DNA of 64,000 nt from Paucimonas lemoignei (GTDB lineage: Bacteria > Pseudomonadota > Gammaproteobacteria > Burkholderiales > Burkholderiaceae_D). Shown piece after piece: positions 16,871 to 26,182 of the stretch (positions are counted from its first letter, which is position 1; the number at the start of each line of letters is the position of its first letter). The stretch spans positions 1 through 64,000 of the forward strand of contig NZ_SLZQ01000007.1 of the NCBI RefSeq assembly GCF_004342585.1, read 5' to 3'. The notes under the pieces are model-generated. The model saw nothing but the letters and a program-made list of their open reading frames with translations. It made no database searches and had not been told where the DNA came from. The position numbers and the translations under genes are program-made.

Positions 16871-18313
16871 ATGCAAATCGGTGTGATCCCGTTGCTGGCC
16901 AAAGAAATCACTGTCCCGAATCGTTTTGGTTTTTCGCTAAAGAAAAAGCTGACTGAATTAGGCTCTTCGCGTGTTTTACCCATGGTGTCGCTGGTGGGCT
17001 TGCTTGGCATGGCTTCAGCCGGCATGGCCCACGCGAGTGGATTTGCATTGAATGAAATGAGTGCGGCGACATTGGGTAATGCCCATGCCGGCGCCGGCGC
17101 GGCCGCCGAAGATCTCAGCACGATTTATTTCAACCCCGCCGGATTGACCCGCATGTCGGGAAGTCAAATCCAGATCACCGCTTCAGGCATCCGCCCCTCC
17201 GCAAAATTCACGAACGCAGGCTCGAATCTGGGAGGGGCAACACCTCTTACCGGCGGCAACGGTGGTGATGCCGGCGGGTGGGCGCTGGTGCCGGCAATGT
17301 TCTATGCAATGGATCTCGCGCCCAATTTGCGGTTCGGCATTGGCGTGCAGTCGCCTTTCGGTTTGAAGACGGAATATGATGCAAACTGGGCGGGGCGCTA
17401 CCAGGCACTGACCTCGGACATGAAGACGGTTAACATCAACCCGTCACTGGCATACAAGTTGAACGACATGGTGTCGTTGGGGGCCGGGGTAAGTTTCCAA
17501 TATATCGATGTCGAACTTTCGCAAGCCATTGATTTCGGCGCCGCCTGTTTCAATGGCCCAGCTATTGCGGGACTTGGACCTGCCAATTGCGCTGCAAGCG
17601 GTTTTATACCGCAAACCAGAGATGGCAAGGCAACCATCAAAGGCCATGATTGGGGTTACGGCTTCAATTTGGGCGCCCTGTTTACGCCGACCGAAAACAG
17701 CCGTTTCGGCATTGCCTATCGTTCCCATATCAAGCATACCTTGAAGGGTGACGCCAGCTATGACAGGCCTGCCGGTTTGCCGGCTGCGCTCGCAGCATCG
17801 AACAGGTTCGCCAATGGTGGAGCCAATGCCGATGTCACGTTGCCGGAATCGCTAAGCGTGAGCGGCTATGTCGATCTGGATTCAAAATGGGCGCTGCTCG
17901 GCGATGTCAGCTGGGTACGCTGGAGCCGCTTCAAGGAACTGCGGGTGCGTTTCGACAATGGCGCGCCAGAAAGTGTGACCTCGGAAGAATGGCGCAATAC
18001 CGTGCGCGTGGCGATCGGTGCGAACTACCGCTATAACGATGCGTGGAAACTGCGCGGCGGTATCGCTTATGATCCCTCGCCAGTCAAAGACGAGTTCCGG
18101 ACTCCCCGCGTGCCGGATGCCGACCGTACCTGGCTATCGTTCGGTGCCCAGTACAAGCCATCGGCAAACGATACCTGGGACTTCGGCTACGCACATCTAT
18201 TCGTCAAGGATGCCTCGATCAATAAGACTGAAGCAAGTAACGGTACGACCGTACGCGGGAATTACGAAAGTAACGTGAATATCGTCAGCGTGCAATACAG
18301 CCGCAAGTTCTGA
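16871..18313 (+). CDS. fadL: FadL-family outer-membrane transporter
   Basis: 480-residue beta-barrel channel for long-chain fatty acids or other hydrophobic compounds. The mature N-terminus SGFALNEMSAATLGNAHAG followed by DLSTIYFNPAGLTRM is the FadL hatch signature. The C-terminus ends in Phe (SVQYSRKF), as expected for BAM-dependent barrels. The signal peptide is unusually long: with the ATG at 16871 (good AAGGAGA site) cleavage would follow A55 (MAHA-SGF). Met38 could be an internal start. A palindrome lies just upstream, and gcdH and a flavin reductase follow on the other strand. Confidence 0.9.
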   Translation: MQIGVIPLLAKEITVPNRFGFSLKKKLTELGSSRVLPMVSLVGLLGMASAGMAHASGFALNEMSAATLGNAHAGAGAAAEDLSTIYFNPAGLTRMSGSQIQITASGIRPSAKFTNAGSNLGGATPLTGGNGGDAGGWALVPAMFYAMDLAPNLRFGIGVQSPFGLKTEYDANWAGRYQALTSDMKTVNINPSLAYKLNDMVSLGAGVSFQYIDVELSQAIDFGAACFNGPAIAGLGPANCAASGFIPQTRDGKATIKGHDWGYGFNLGALFTPTENSRFGIAYRSHIKHTLKGDASYDRPAGLPAALAASNRFANGGANADVTLPESLSVSGYVDLDSKWALLGDVSWVRWSRFKELRVRFDNGAPESVTSEEWRNTVRVAIGANYRYNDAWKLRGGIAYDPSPVKDEFRTPRVPDADRTWLSFGAQYKPSANDTWDFGYAHLFVKDASINKTEASNGTTVRGNYESNVNIVSVQYSRKF

Positions 18314-18322
18314 TAAATGAAT

Positions 18323-18352
18323 AGCGCCGGTTTCGATTGCCGGCGCTTTCAT
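18323..18352 (+). terminator. Intrinsic terminator after fadL
   Basis: Stem AGCGCCGG (18323-18330) with CCGGCGCT (18340-18347), 9-base loop, then TTCATT. It starts 10 bases after the fadL stop. A second, stronger terminator follows. Confidence 0.75.
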
Positions 18353-18363
18353 TAGTGATGACG

Positions 18364-18399
18364 CGCCCTGCGAGCGATCATGCAAGCAGGGCGTTTTTT
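18364..18399 (+). terminator. Second intrinsic terminator after fadL
   Basis: Stem CGCCCTGC (18364-18371) with GCAGGGCG (18386-18393) followed by six T residues. With the previous hairpin it forms a tandem terminator. The 140 bases from here to gcdH hold nothing else I recognise. Confidence 0.8.
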
Positions 18400-18541
18400 A
18401 TTGCGGGTTCTTGAAACTGCGGCGCTGATCGATTCTTCGGGGAAGAAGGATAGCGTGCATGGCTCGTGTGCATGCCGGAGCTTAGGCGATCACGCCCGGC
18501 GCTTGCGGCAATGAGAGTAAGAGCGGCATGAGCTTACCTGG

Positions 18542-19747
18542 TTACTGAAACGCCTGGATGCCGGTTTGCGCCCGTCCCAGGATCAGCGCATGGATATCAT
18601 GCGTGCCTTCATAGGTATTGACGACTTCCAGATTGAGCATATGGCGGATTACGCCGAACTCGTCCGAAATTCCATTGCCGCCCAACATATCGCGCGCTAC
18701 TCGTGCAATGTCCAAGGCCTTGCCGCAGGAATTCCGTTTCAACATGGACGTGATTTCCACCGACGCCGAGCCCACATCTTTCATGCGCCCCAAACGCAGG
18801 CAAGCCTGCAAACCGAGCGCAATTTCCGTCTGCATGTCGGCGAGTTTTTTCTGTACCAGCTGGTTCGAAGCCAGCGGTTGGCCGAACTGATGGCGGTCCA
18901 GCACATACTGGCGGGCAGTGTGCCAGCACGATTCAGCCGCACCCAGCGCACCCCAGGCAATCCCGTACCGCGCCGAATCCAGGCAAGTGAAGGGACCTTT
19001 CAAGCCGCGAATCTCAGGGAAGACATTGTCGTCCAGGCAGAAAACCTCATCCATGACGATTTGGCCGGTGATGGAAGTGCGTAAGCCGAACTTGCCATGG
19101 ATGGCCGGCGCGGAAAGGCCCGCCATGCCTTTTTCCAGGATAAAGCCGCGGATGACGTCAGCCTCATCCTTGGCCCAGACCACGAACACATCGGCAATCG
19201 GCGAATTGGTGATCCACATCTTGCTGCCGCTGAGCGAATAGCCGCCTGAGACCTTTCGCGCGCGCGTTGTCATCGAAGCAGGGTCGGAGCCGCTATTCGG
19301 CTCGGTCAGGCCGAAACAACCAATGAATTCGCCGGCTGCGAGCCTGGGCAGATACTGTTGCCGCTGTTGTTCGGTGCCGAAGAGGTAGATCGGCAGCATC
19401 ACCAGCGAGGATTGCACGCTCATCATCGAGCGGTAGCCGGAATCGATGCGCTCGACTTCGCGCGCAATCAAGCCATAACAAACCTGATTCAAACCGGCGC
19501 CGCCGTACTGCTGCGGAAGCGTCGCGCCAAGCAGGCCGAGCGAACCCATCTCACGGAAGATGGATGCATCCATGCGTTCATGCCGGAATGCTTCCAGAAC
19601 GCGCGGCTGCAGCTTGTCCTGGCAATAAGCACGCGCGGCATCGCGCACCATGCGCTCGCTCTCGTCGAGTTGCTGATCCAGCAGCAGAGGATCATTCCAT
19701 TGAAAGCAGGCCTTGTTGTCGGAAGCGGAGCGGGAAGAAGCCATCAT
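18542..19747 (-). CDS. gcdH: Glutaryl-CoA dehydrogenase (acyl-CoA dehydrogenase family)
   Basis: 401-residue FAD flavoenzyme that oxidises and decarboxylates glutaryl-CoA to crotonyl-CoA in lysine, tryptophan and aromatic degradation, passing electrons to [15 protein letters not shown] and [16 protein letters not shown] bind FAD and substrate. Glu380 in [20 protein letters not shown] is the catalytic base, and this C-terminal sequence is typical of GcdH rather than other acyl-CoA dehydrogenases. It lies 39 bases downstream of a flavin reductase gene on the same strand. Confidence 0.9.
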   Translation of the reverse strand: MMASSRSASDNKACFQWNDPLLLDQQLDESERMVRDAARAYCQDKLQPRVLEAFRHERMDASIFREMGSLGLLGATLPQQYGGAGLNQVCYGLIAREVERIDSGYRSMMSVQSSLVMLPIYLFGTEQQRQQYLPRLAAGEFIGCFGLTEPNSGSDPASMTTRARKVSGGYSLSGSKMWITNSPIADVFVVWAKDEADVIRGFILEKGMAGLSAPAIHGKFGLRTSITGQIVMDEVFCLDDNVFPEIRGLKGPFTCLDSARYGIAWGALGAAESCWHTARQYVLDRHQFGQPLASNQLVQKKLADMQTEIALGLQACLRLGRMKDVGSASVEITSMLKRNSCGKALDIARVARDMLGGNGISDEFGVIRHMLNLEVVNTYEGTHDIHALILGRAQTGIQAFQ

Positions 19748-19786
19748 GTCAGGAAAGGTCGGCGACCTGCCGGCAGCCAGGTAAGA

Positions 19787-20296
19787 TTATTCGATATTGG
19801 TGGCGACAAATTTGCCGCCATGGAAAACCAGCGCAGGCTGCGGATCGACGGCACAGTGCTCCACTTCGCCGACCAGAATGACATGGTCGCCTTCCGGGTA
19901 CTGGCTTCTGTTGCGGCATTCAAACCACGCCGCTGCGCCTTTCAGAATCGGCAAACCAGTGGCGGATAAATCGAATTCCACGCCTTCAAAACGGTTTTCA
20001 ATGCGGCGCGCAAAGCGATCGGCTAAAAATGCCTGATCCGCGCCGAGCACGTTAATCACGTAATGCGAACAGGACTGGAATACCGGCAGGCTGCGCGCGG
20101 TATTGGCGAGACTCCACAACACCAGCGGCGGCGCCAGCGACACGGAATTGAACGACGTAGCAGTCAAGCCGATGAACTTGCCTGGCTCGGCGAGCGTCGT
20201 CACAACAGTCACTCCGGTGGCAAATTGTGCGAGCGCATTACGGAAATGGCGGGGATCCAGGGGATCGAATACACCGCTCGAAATACTAGTGGGCAT
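19787..20296 (-). CDS. Flavin reductase family protein (FMN-binding split barrel)
   Basis: 169 residues, of the DIM6/NTAB flavin-reductase-like family that reduces FMN or FAD with NAD(P)H, often for a partner monooxygenase. FRNALAQFATGVTVVTT, GLTATSFNSVSLAPPLVLWS and the C-terminal EGDHVILVGEVE are diagnostic. ATG 20296 is chosen; a TTG one codon earlier is also possible. No partner monooxygenase is adjacent. Its neighbour gcdH does not need a flavin reductase, so the electron acceptor is unknown. Confidence 0.85.
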   Translation of the reverse strand: MPTSISSGVFDPLDPRHFRNALAQFATGVTVVTTLAEPGKFIGLTATSFNSVSLAPPLVLWSLANTARSLPVFQSCSHYVINVLGADQAFLADRFARRIENRFEGVEFDLSATGLPILKGAAAWFECRNRSQYPEGDHVILVGEVEHCAVDPQPALVFHGGKFVATNIE

Positions 20297-20502
20297 CAAA
20301 GGCCTGCAATTGTTCTATCTGGTTTATCAACGGCCGAAAAGACGAAAAATGATACACCAAGGCGACAATCCTCGGGAAACAGGTAAATTTGGCGCAAGAG
20401 ACATTTTGCCTGTAATTGAAATTCGAAGTTTATAATCAAACAGTAATTCGCTTAAGCATGGTGAAATATAAGCCAAGGCAGACTTTCTGAACGGAGTGCA
20501 GC

Positions 20503-21036
20503 ATGACAACGGAAATCGCAACGCTGGGTGGTGGCTGCTTCTGGTGCCTGGAAGCGGTTTATCAGGAATTGCAAGGTGTGCAGCAAGTGGAGTCCGGTTA
20601 TGCCGGTGGCCATGTGGCCAATCCAAGCTATGAAGAAGTGTGCAGTGGCGGGACCGGGCATGCGGAAGTGGTGCGCGTGACTTTCGATCCGGCCATCGTC
20701 AGCTACCGCGAGATTCTCGAAATCTTTTTTACGATACATGACCCGACCACCCTGAACCGCCAGGGCAACGATTGCGGGACTCAATATCGTTCCGTGATTT
20801 TTTACCACTCGCCTGAACAGGAAGAGACAGCCAGGCAAGTAATCGCAGAAATGGCGAATGTCTGGGACGCGCCTATCGTCACCGAGCTTGCGCCACTCCC
20901 CGCGTATTACAAGGCCGAGGATTACCACCAAAATTATTTTCGCCAGAATCCGTTGCAGGGTTATTGCGCGTTCGTCGTGGCGCCCAAGGTGGCGAAGTTC
21001 CGCAAGATTTTTGCCGACAAGGCGAAGAGCGCCTGA
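20503..21036 (+). CDS. msrA: Peptide-methionine (S)-S-oxide reductase MsrA
   Basis: 177-residue repair enzyme reducing S-methionine sulfoxide in proteins, using thioredoxin. The active-site motif GCFWC is at 11-15 with catalytic Cys12. GYAGGHVANPSYEEVCSGGTGHAE and QYRSVIF follow in the family order. Cys near the C-terminus (GYCAF) is a candidate resolving residue. There is no signal peptide, so it is cytoplasmic. A CGGAG site precedes the ATG. Confidence 0.95.
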   Translation: MTTEIATLGGGCFWCLEAVYQELQGVQQVESGYAGGHVANPSYEEVCSGGTGHAEVVRVTFDPAIVSYREILEIFFTIHDPTTLNRQGNDCGTQYRSVIFYHSPEQEETARQVIAEMANVWDAPIVTELAPLPAYYKAEDYHQNYFRQNPLQGYCAFVVAPKVAKFRKIFADKAKSA

Positions 21037-21087
21037 GATTCACGCCTGAGCTTGCCGCTCTCCAGTCGAGCAAAGTCAGACCCACTG

Positions 21088-21125
21088 ATGAGTTTCCCAT
21101 GCCATCAGGGCCATGGGAAACTCAT
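21088..21125. repeat. Perfect 14-bp hairpin without T-run, msrA/cfa-like junction
   Basis: ATGAGTTTCCCATG (21088-21101) pairs perfectly with CATGGGAAACTCAT (21112-21125) around a 10-base loop. It lies between convergent genes, so a terminator role is natural, but no T-tract follows on either strand. Confidence 0.7.
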
Positions 21126-21175
21126 GCATCCCGATAGCGCACCCCTGTAATTTCAGGAATGCATTCACGAATACT

Positions 21176-22375
21176 TCAGGAATACATATAGCGGCGTGAC
21201 CAGGGCAGGGCGCTTGCAGGCCGGCCAGACTTGGTGCACAAGACCTGGAAAATCGCTACCCAGTCATTGGCAAAGGCATACGAGCATCCGGCAAGATAAA
21301 CCCGCCAGATGCGGAAGCGCCGTTCATCCACGGCGGCGCGAATGCGGTCAGCGCGGTTCTCGAAATTGGATGCCCAGATGCCGCAGGTCTTGGCGTAATG
21401 ACGCCGCAGGTTTTCCACATCGAGCGTTTCCAGACCACTTTCCTGCATGGATTTCAAGACGAGGCTGATATGCGGCAGTTCGCCATGCGGGAACACGTAC
21501 TTGCCGATGAATTCGCCGCCGCCATAGGGAGTCGAGCCGCTGTCGATGTCGGTGCTGGTGATGCCATGATTCATGGCAAAGCCGTCGTCGGCGAGCAGGG
21601 CGCGCATGCGCGAAAAATAATCGGGTAGCTGGCGCAAGCCGACATGCTCGAACATGCCGACGCTGGTGATGCGGTCAAAGGTGCCGGTCACATCGCGGTA
21701 ATCCTGCAAGCGGATTTCCACCCGGTCGGCAAGGCCCGCCTGCTTGATCCTTTCCGTAGCCAGGGCATGCTGGTTTTCGGACAGGGTGATGCCGACGCAG
21801 CGCGCGCCGAATTTTTCAGCGGCGCGCAAGACCAGTGCGCCCCAGCCGCAGCCGATGTCCAGCAAGGTCTGGCCCGGCTTGAGCTGAATCTTGGTGAGGA
21901 TGTGATCGATTTTTTTCAGCTGCGCTTCTTCCAGCGTTTCATTGCCGTTTTCGAAATAGGCGCAGGAATACACCATGTTCTCGTCCAACCAGATTCGATA
22001 GAAATCGTTGGAGACGTCATAGTGATAACGGATGGCTTCCGAATCCAGCTTGCGATTATGGCGGATGTGGCGGGTCAGGCGACCGAACTTGCCGGTTGGC
22101 TGCAGTGTCTTGCGCGCCAGCGTGCTGCCGACATCGATGATTTCATCGACGTTGCCTTCGATGTCGAGCTTGCCTTCGACATAGGCAGTACCGAGGTTGG
22201 ACAGGGAGGGCGTCAGGAGATACGGCAGGGACGATGCTTCCGGCACTTTGACGGTGACGTGCGGATCCTGTGAAAAGTCAAAGCGCTTGCCATTCCATAG
22301 CTCCAGTCGTAGCGGCAGGGCGGCTTGGTGGCGTACCTGGTTGACCCAACTATCCAACTTGTTTTCCCAGAACAT
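21176..22375 (-). CDS. cfa: Cyclopropane-fatty-acyl-phospholipid synthase family methyltransferase
   Basis: 399-residue SAM-dependent enzyme of the CFA synthase family, which adds a methylene bridge to unsaturated lipid acyl chains. RYHYDVSNDFYRIWLDENM (116-134) and the SAM-binding LLDIGCGWGAL (171-181) are present, followed by MFEHVGLRQLPDYF. The family also contains other lipid and small-molecule methyltransferases, so cfa is a likely rather than proven name. It lies 60 bases downstream of pdxH on the same strand. Confidence 0.82.
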   Translation of the reverse strand: MFWENKLDSWVNQVRHQAALPLRLELWNGKRFDFSQDPHVTVKVPEASSLPYLLTPSLSNLGTAYVEGKLDIEGNVDEIIDVGSTLARKTLQPTGKFGRLTRHIRHNRKLDSEAIRYHYDVSNDFYRIWLDENMVYSCAYFENGNETLEEAQLKKIDHILTKIQLKPGQTLLDIGCGWGALVLRAAEKFGARCVGITLSENQHALATERIKQAGLADRVEIRLQDYRDVTGTFDRITSVGMFEHVGLRQLPDYFSRMRALLADDGFAMNHGITSTDIDSGSTPYGGGEFIGKYVFPHGELPHISLVLKSMQESGLETLDVENLRRHYAKTCGIWASNFENRADRIRAAVDERRFRIWRVYLAGCSYAFANDWVAIFQVLCTKSGRPASALPWSRRYMYS

Positions 22376-22435
22376 GGTCTCTCCTTTGTTTGAAGGAAAA
22401 CGGCATTGTCGGCCGCCACCGCCGCGCCAGGCGCT

Positions 22436-23071
22436 TTACGGCTGCAGCCGCTGTATCCGCCACGCTCCATCATCCTGCCGGATGTAGAGAACCCGGTCAT
22501 GCATGCGGGAGCTGCGGCCCTGCCAAAATTCGATCGAGTCCGGCACCAGGCGGTAACCGCCCCAGTGCGACGGCCGCTGCGGCTGGTCGCCATGCTGCTT
22601 CTTCACCTCTTCGAAGCGCGCCTCCAGCGTTTCGCGATCGGCGACCGGGCGGCTCTGTTCCGAAGCAATCGCCCCCAGTCTGCTCAACAGCGGCCGGCTG
22701 TCGTAATAGGCATCGCTTTCTTCCGCTGCGACCTTTTCCACCTTGCCTTCAATCCGCACCTGCCGTTCCAGTTCGATCCAGTGGAACAACAGCGCTGCGT
22801 ACGGATTGACTTCCAATTCCCGACCTTTACGGCTGGCGTAATTGGTAAACCAGACAAACCCGTGCTGATCGAATTCCTTGATCAGCACGATCCGCGACGA
22901 AGGGCGCCCATCGGCATTCACCGTCGCCACGCTCATGGCATTGGCTTCCGGCACATGGGCCTTGAGCGCTTCATCGAACCACTTGCCGAATTGCTTGATC
23001 GGATCCTGGTCCACTTCGGATTCCGACAAGCTGGAATGCATATAGTCCTTGCGAAGACCGGCAATTGACAT
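22436..23071 (-). CDS. pdxH: Pyridoxamine 5'-phosphate oxidase
   Basis: 211-residue FMN enzyme oxidising pyridoxine or pyridoxamine 5'-phosphate to [28 protein letters not shown] FMN contacts, [17 protein letters not shown] and the C-terminal WRIQRLQP signature are all present. Length is standard. Start ATG 23071 lies 12 bases after the stop of the hemerythrin gene, so the two are probably co-transcribed. It supplies PLP for enzymes such as IlvE. Confidence 0.95.
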   Translation of the reverse strand: MSIAGLRKDYMHSSLSESEVDQDPIKQFGKWFDEALKAHVPEANAMSVATVNADGRPSSRIVLIKEFDQHGFVWFTNYASRKGRELEVNPYAALLFHWIELERQVRIEGKVEKVAAEESDAYYDSRPLLSRLGAIASEQSRPVADRETLEARFEEVKKQHGDQPQRPSHWGGYRLVPDSIEFWQGRSSRMHDRVLYIRQDDGAWRIQRLQP

Positions 23072-23083
23072 CTTGTTTCCTTT

Positions 23084-23623
23084 TTACGTATTGGAAATTC
23101 CGCGGCGCGCCCGCATGGCATCGCCCAACTCCTGCATTTGCCCATCGCTGAAGAGGCGTTTGGCCATCGGCGCAATCACGCTTTCTTCCATCTGCATATG
23201 GGCTTCATACAATTGCGCAAACTGCGCCACATCAGTTTCAGAGAGTTGCGCAGATTGCCCACTTGCAATTGTACTCAGTTGGCGGTCCAATACCGGCCAA
23301 AGGCTTGCCATTTTTCGGTGCTCGTCGAGCAATCGCGGCAAAATGGCTTGCAGCTGGTCGGCATCGGTTCCGCTTGCGGTCATTTCCAATTGCGGCAGCA
23401 GGTTGTCTTCCTCGTCTTCGTGATGAAGCTGCGCCGCATCGTTAAAATAGCGCAGCACTGCATGGGCAGCTTGTTGCGCGTCAACATCTGCGCCATGGCT
23501 TGGTAAATAGGCTACGAGCTTTTTCAGCGTGGCGAGTTGCTTGCGAATGCGCGAATGGCAATGCGCCAGTACCTCGATCGGCCGGTCAAATCCGGGCGCT
23601 GTTTCAAATAATGAATTTTTCAT
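23084..23623 (-). CDS. Hemerythrin-like (HHE) domain protein
   Basis: 179 residues, all helical, with the spaced His/Glu pattern of HHE cation-binding domains: HCHSRIRKQL, LHHEDEEDNLLP, LLDEHRKM and HMQMEESVIAPMA. It probably holds a di-iron centre that binds or reacts with oxygen, nitric oxide or peroxide; the role here is unknown. It is the first gene of a pair with pdxH (12-base gap). A second, clearly different HHE protein is at 57852. Confidence 0.85.
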   Translation of the reverse strand: MKNSLFETAPGFDRPIEVLAHCHSRIRKQLATLKKLVAYLPSHGADVDAQQAAHAVLRYFNDAAQLHHEDEEDNLLPQLEMTASGTDADQLQAILPRLLDEHRKMASLWPVLDRQLSTIASGQSAQLSETDVAQFAQLYEAHMQMEESVIAPMAKRLFSDGQMQELGDAMRARRGISNT

Positions 23624-23712
23624 GTTTCAGCCTTGGCATTTCAAGTTTTCATCTCTCAGTAAAAATCCATTCTAGGCGAAAAATTTCGCTTTCCGTCCGG
23701 TAAAATGACGGA

Positions 23713-24582
23713 ATGCATGCTTTACTTAAACCAACTTCTTTCGCCGCTACCGATACCGCAGTCGACATTGACTATGAGCGCCGCTTCGGCGGGATCGCAC
23801 GTCTGTATGGCGCTGCCGCGCTCGAACGATTTCGTGACGCCCATGTGTGCGTGATTGGCGTCGGCGGCGTAGGTTCGTGGGTAGCGGAAGCGCTGGCCCG
23901 CTCCGCGATCGGCCGCATCACCATGATCGACCTGGATAACGTCGCGGAATCCAACATCAATCGTCAGATCCATGCCCTGACCGATACGCTCGGCAAAGCC
24001 AAGGTCACGGCGCTGGCCGAGCGCATTGCGCAAATCAATCCGTATTGCCAGGTGACGGAAGTCGAGGATTTCATCACACCGGATAACCTGGACGAGATGA
24101 TCGGTTCGCGCAAGTTCGACTACATCGTGGATGCCATCGATAACGTGCGCGCCAAGACGGCGCTGATTGCGTATTGCCGTGAGCATGGCATTCGTTTGAT
24201 TACGATCGGCGGCGCAGGCGGACAAATCGATCCGACCAAGATCGAGATTCGCGACTTGTCACGCACTGAGCAAGAACCGCTGCTGTCGAAAGTGCGCAAG
24301 CGCTTGCGCCAGTTGCATGGCTTCCCGCGCGGAACGAAAAACAAGTTCGGCATCGATGCCGTGTTTTCTACCGAGCCGTTGCGGTTTCCGGAGACGGCGG
24401 GCGCTTGTTCCGTCGACGACCAAGAGCCTGCAGGCAATGACGGTATCACCGGTTTGAATTGCGCGGGTTTTGGTTCTGCGATGGTGGTGACGGCTTCTTT
24501 CGGGTTGGTCGCGGCAGCGCAAGTCTTGAAAAATCTTGCTCATGCTGCGAAGGCAGCTGCTCAGGTTTCACTCGCCAAGTAA
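23713..24582 (+). CDS. tcdA: tRNA threonylcarbamoyladenosine dehydratase
   Basis: 289-residue ThiF/E1-like ATP-dependent enzyme that cyclises t6A37 to ct6A37 in tRNA. The nucleotide-binding GVGGVGSWVAEAL starts near residue 49. SNINRQIHAL, the Cys-containing AYCREHGI and a late NCAGFGSAM with Cys follow the CsdL/TcdA pattern. It complements the Sua5 gene at 13893. The last 22 bases overlap the convergent thpR gene. Confidence 0.92.
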   Translation: MHALLKPTSFAATDTAVDIDYERRFGGIARLYGAAALERFRDAHVCVIGVGGVGSWVAEALARSAIGRITMIDLDNVAESNINRQIHALTDTLGKAKVTALAERIAQINPYCQVTEVEDFITPDNLDEMIGSRKFDYIVDAIDNVRAKTALIAYCREHGIRLITIGGAGGQIDPTKIEIRDLSRTEQEPLLSKVRKRLRQLHGFPRGTKNKFGIDAVFSTEPLRFPETAGACSVDDQEPAGNDGITGLNCAGFGSAMVVTASFGLVAAAQVLKNLAHAAKAAAQVSLAK

Positions 24583-25115
24583 ATCGACGTCAGCACGTTG
24601 TACTCCAGTCGCCCGCCTTCCTGCATGGATTGCACCAGGGCGACTTGCCTGATTCCCCAAATAAATGGTTCGAATGGCCGGTCAAGCGGTGGCTGGGCAT
24701 CGCGCGCCAGCGTGATATGCGGCGTGAAATCGTTTTTGCGGTCGAAGTCGATTCCGTGTTCATTCAGTTTGTCGGCCAGTGATTGCTGCAAGGCGATCAG
24801 CGTGTCCGGCACGGCGTGGCTTCCCGCCCATACGATGCGCTTTTTCTTGAAATAGCCGATGCGGTCTATGGGCAGTGTGATGGCATCGACCGGCAGGCTG
24901 GCCAGAATTTCTTCCAGTAAGGGCAAGTGCGTCGCCTGCTGTTCGCCGAGGAAGGCAAGCGTCGCATGCAGATTGCCGGGGCGGGTGCGGCGTCCGCGCT
25001 GCTGCATCTGTAATTCCAGCAGCGCATTGCGCGCGGCCTCGTCCGGCCACAGCGCATAAAACAGCCGCAGAGGCTTGTCGTGCGAGGTATCCGTTACGCC
25101 GTGAACGTCGAACAC
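24561..25115 (-). CDS. thpR: RNA 2',3'-cyclic phosphodiesterase
   Basis: 184-residue 2H phosphoesterase that hydrolyses 2',3'-cyclic phosphodiester ends of RNA. The two HxT motifs are visible: HATL (50-53) in the N-half and HITL in the C-half (TPHITLARD). Length is typical of the LigT/ThpR family. Its 3' end overlaps tcdA on the opposite strand by 22 bases. The small membrane protein gene immediately upstream (gap of one base) is probably co-transcribed. Confidence 0.92.
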   Translation of the reverse strand: MFDVHGVTDTSHDKPLRLFYALWPDEAARNALLELQMQQRGRRTRPGNLHATLAFLGEQQATHLPLLEEILASLPVDAITLPIDRIGYFKKKRIVWAGSHAVPDTLIALQQSLADKLNEHGIDFDRKNDFTPHITLARDAQPPLDRPFEPFIWGIRQVALVQSMQEGGRLEYNVLTSIYLASET

Positions 25116-25116
25116 C

Positions 25117-25506
25117 TTAATCCTTTATATGCGTAAAAAAGAAGTAGCATGCGAGCAGAATGGCGATCACCACGCAGGCAAAGGAAAAGGCGATGCCGCT
25201 GCTGATGCAAAACAGCGCGGCACAAAAATAGGCGGGGGTGCCTTCCATTGTCTGGGCAAGCATGCCGGAATAAATCTGCAGCAAGATGAGCATGCAAGCG
25301 GCGATGCCCAGCCATTTAAGCGTATAGGAAGGAAGAATGGCGCGCTGCGCGCGGTTGTGACGATAATTGGCGCTGCGCTGCTCGAACGTGCCGAGATTGA
25401 CGTCACGAAAGCGCCAAAAGGGCGTGGCCCAGCGCCAGAACAATAAGCACAGTAACCCCAATAACTGCAAAACCTGGATGAGTCGGGATGGATGGTCTGC
25501 TTGCAT
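25117..25506 (-). CDS. Small integral membrane protein, unknown function
   Basis: 129 residues with three hydrophobic spans at about 11-30, 63-85 and 93-123. Between the first two lies a basic, Arg-rich loop (NYRHNRAQR) that should face the cytoplasm. No family is recognised. It abuts thpR on the same strand, which suggests co-expression but not function. Confidence 0.6.
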   Translation of the reverse strand: MQADHPSRLIQVLQLLGLLCLLFWRWATPFWRFRDVNLGTFEQRSANYRHNRAQRAILPSYTLKWLGIAACMLILLQIYSGMLAQTMEGTPAYFCAALFCISSGIAFSFACVVIAILLACYFFFTHIKD

Positions 25507-25578
25507 GCGCGATGCCTCCTATGTGGATAGGTTGTTAGGCATCATGATGCACAGGGGGTTCACACGGCTTTGATTGGC

Positions 25579-25785
25579 TTACTGCGTAAGCCGGAAGGTT
25601 TCTTCCTCGGTGCGGTAATCATCCGCGCAGCCTTTATTGCAGAAGCGCCGGACATTGTCCAAGGGAGCATTGCAATACCAACACGCGCCTTTGGGTTTCA
25701 ACGCACCAAGGCTCATTTCTCCGGTCGAGACGAGCGCTTGCATGGCAGGCTGCGGTTCATTCGCGATGCTTTTGGCGTCATTCAT
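25579..25785 (-). CDS. Small zinc-ribbon protein
   Basis: 68 residues with CWYC and CNKGC about 14 residues apart, a four-cysteine zinc ribbon similar to DUF2116-type proteins. The N-terminal half is low in structure. No enzyme motif. It is preceded by GAGGTGCC, which includes a usable ribosome site for ATG 25785. Function unknown; a nucleic-acid or protein-binding accessory role is only a guess. Confidence 0.65.
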   Translation of the reverse strand: MNDAKSIANEPQPAMQALVSTGEMSLGALKPKGACWYCNAPLDNVRRFCNKGCADDYRTEEETFRLTQ

Positions 25786-26182
25786 GAGGCACCTCTGTTT
25801 GCGGGATTAATTATCCGGCACGCCTGCGGTACAGGCGAACCTTGCTGCAACACGCTCTTACATTACTGCCATGCTGACGGCAGATCAAGTCCTGCGCGAA
25901 GTAAAAACGCATTGTTTGAGCTTAGTTGTAAAGTTGCAATTGAAGTGGATAAATTGCCATCATTAAGGGTGGTATCCGGTTTCATCTTTATTCATGTCAT
26001 TGCCAATTAAATAATATTTGGGGAGGACTATCCAAATAGATAGTGGAATGGCTTGTCCAAACTAATTAGAGTTGCTAACTGCAAATGCGCGACTCGTCAC
26101 AACACAAGCGCATACCAATCCGAAGTCCGGTTGTAAAAATAAAAACAGATACATCTGGTTTATATCAATATGAGGAGACACC
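25786..26182. other. Divergent intergenic region upstream of the lipase gene
   Basis: No gene is visible in these 397 bases. A short hairpin (CGCCTG at 25821-25826 with CAGGCG at 25832-25837) lies near the left end. A 6+6 base inverted repeat, ACTATC-CAAATA-GATAGT (26027-26044), lies about 140 bases before the lipase start and could be an operator. The right half is AT-rich and promoter-like. Confidence 0.5.
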
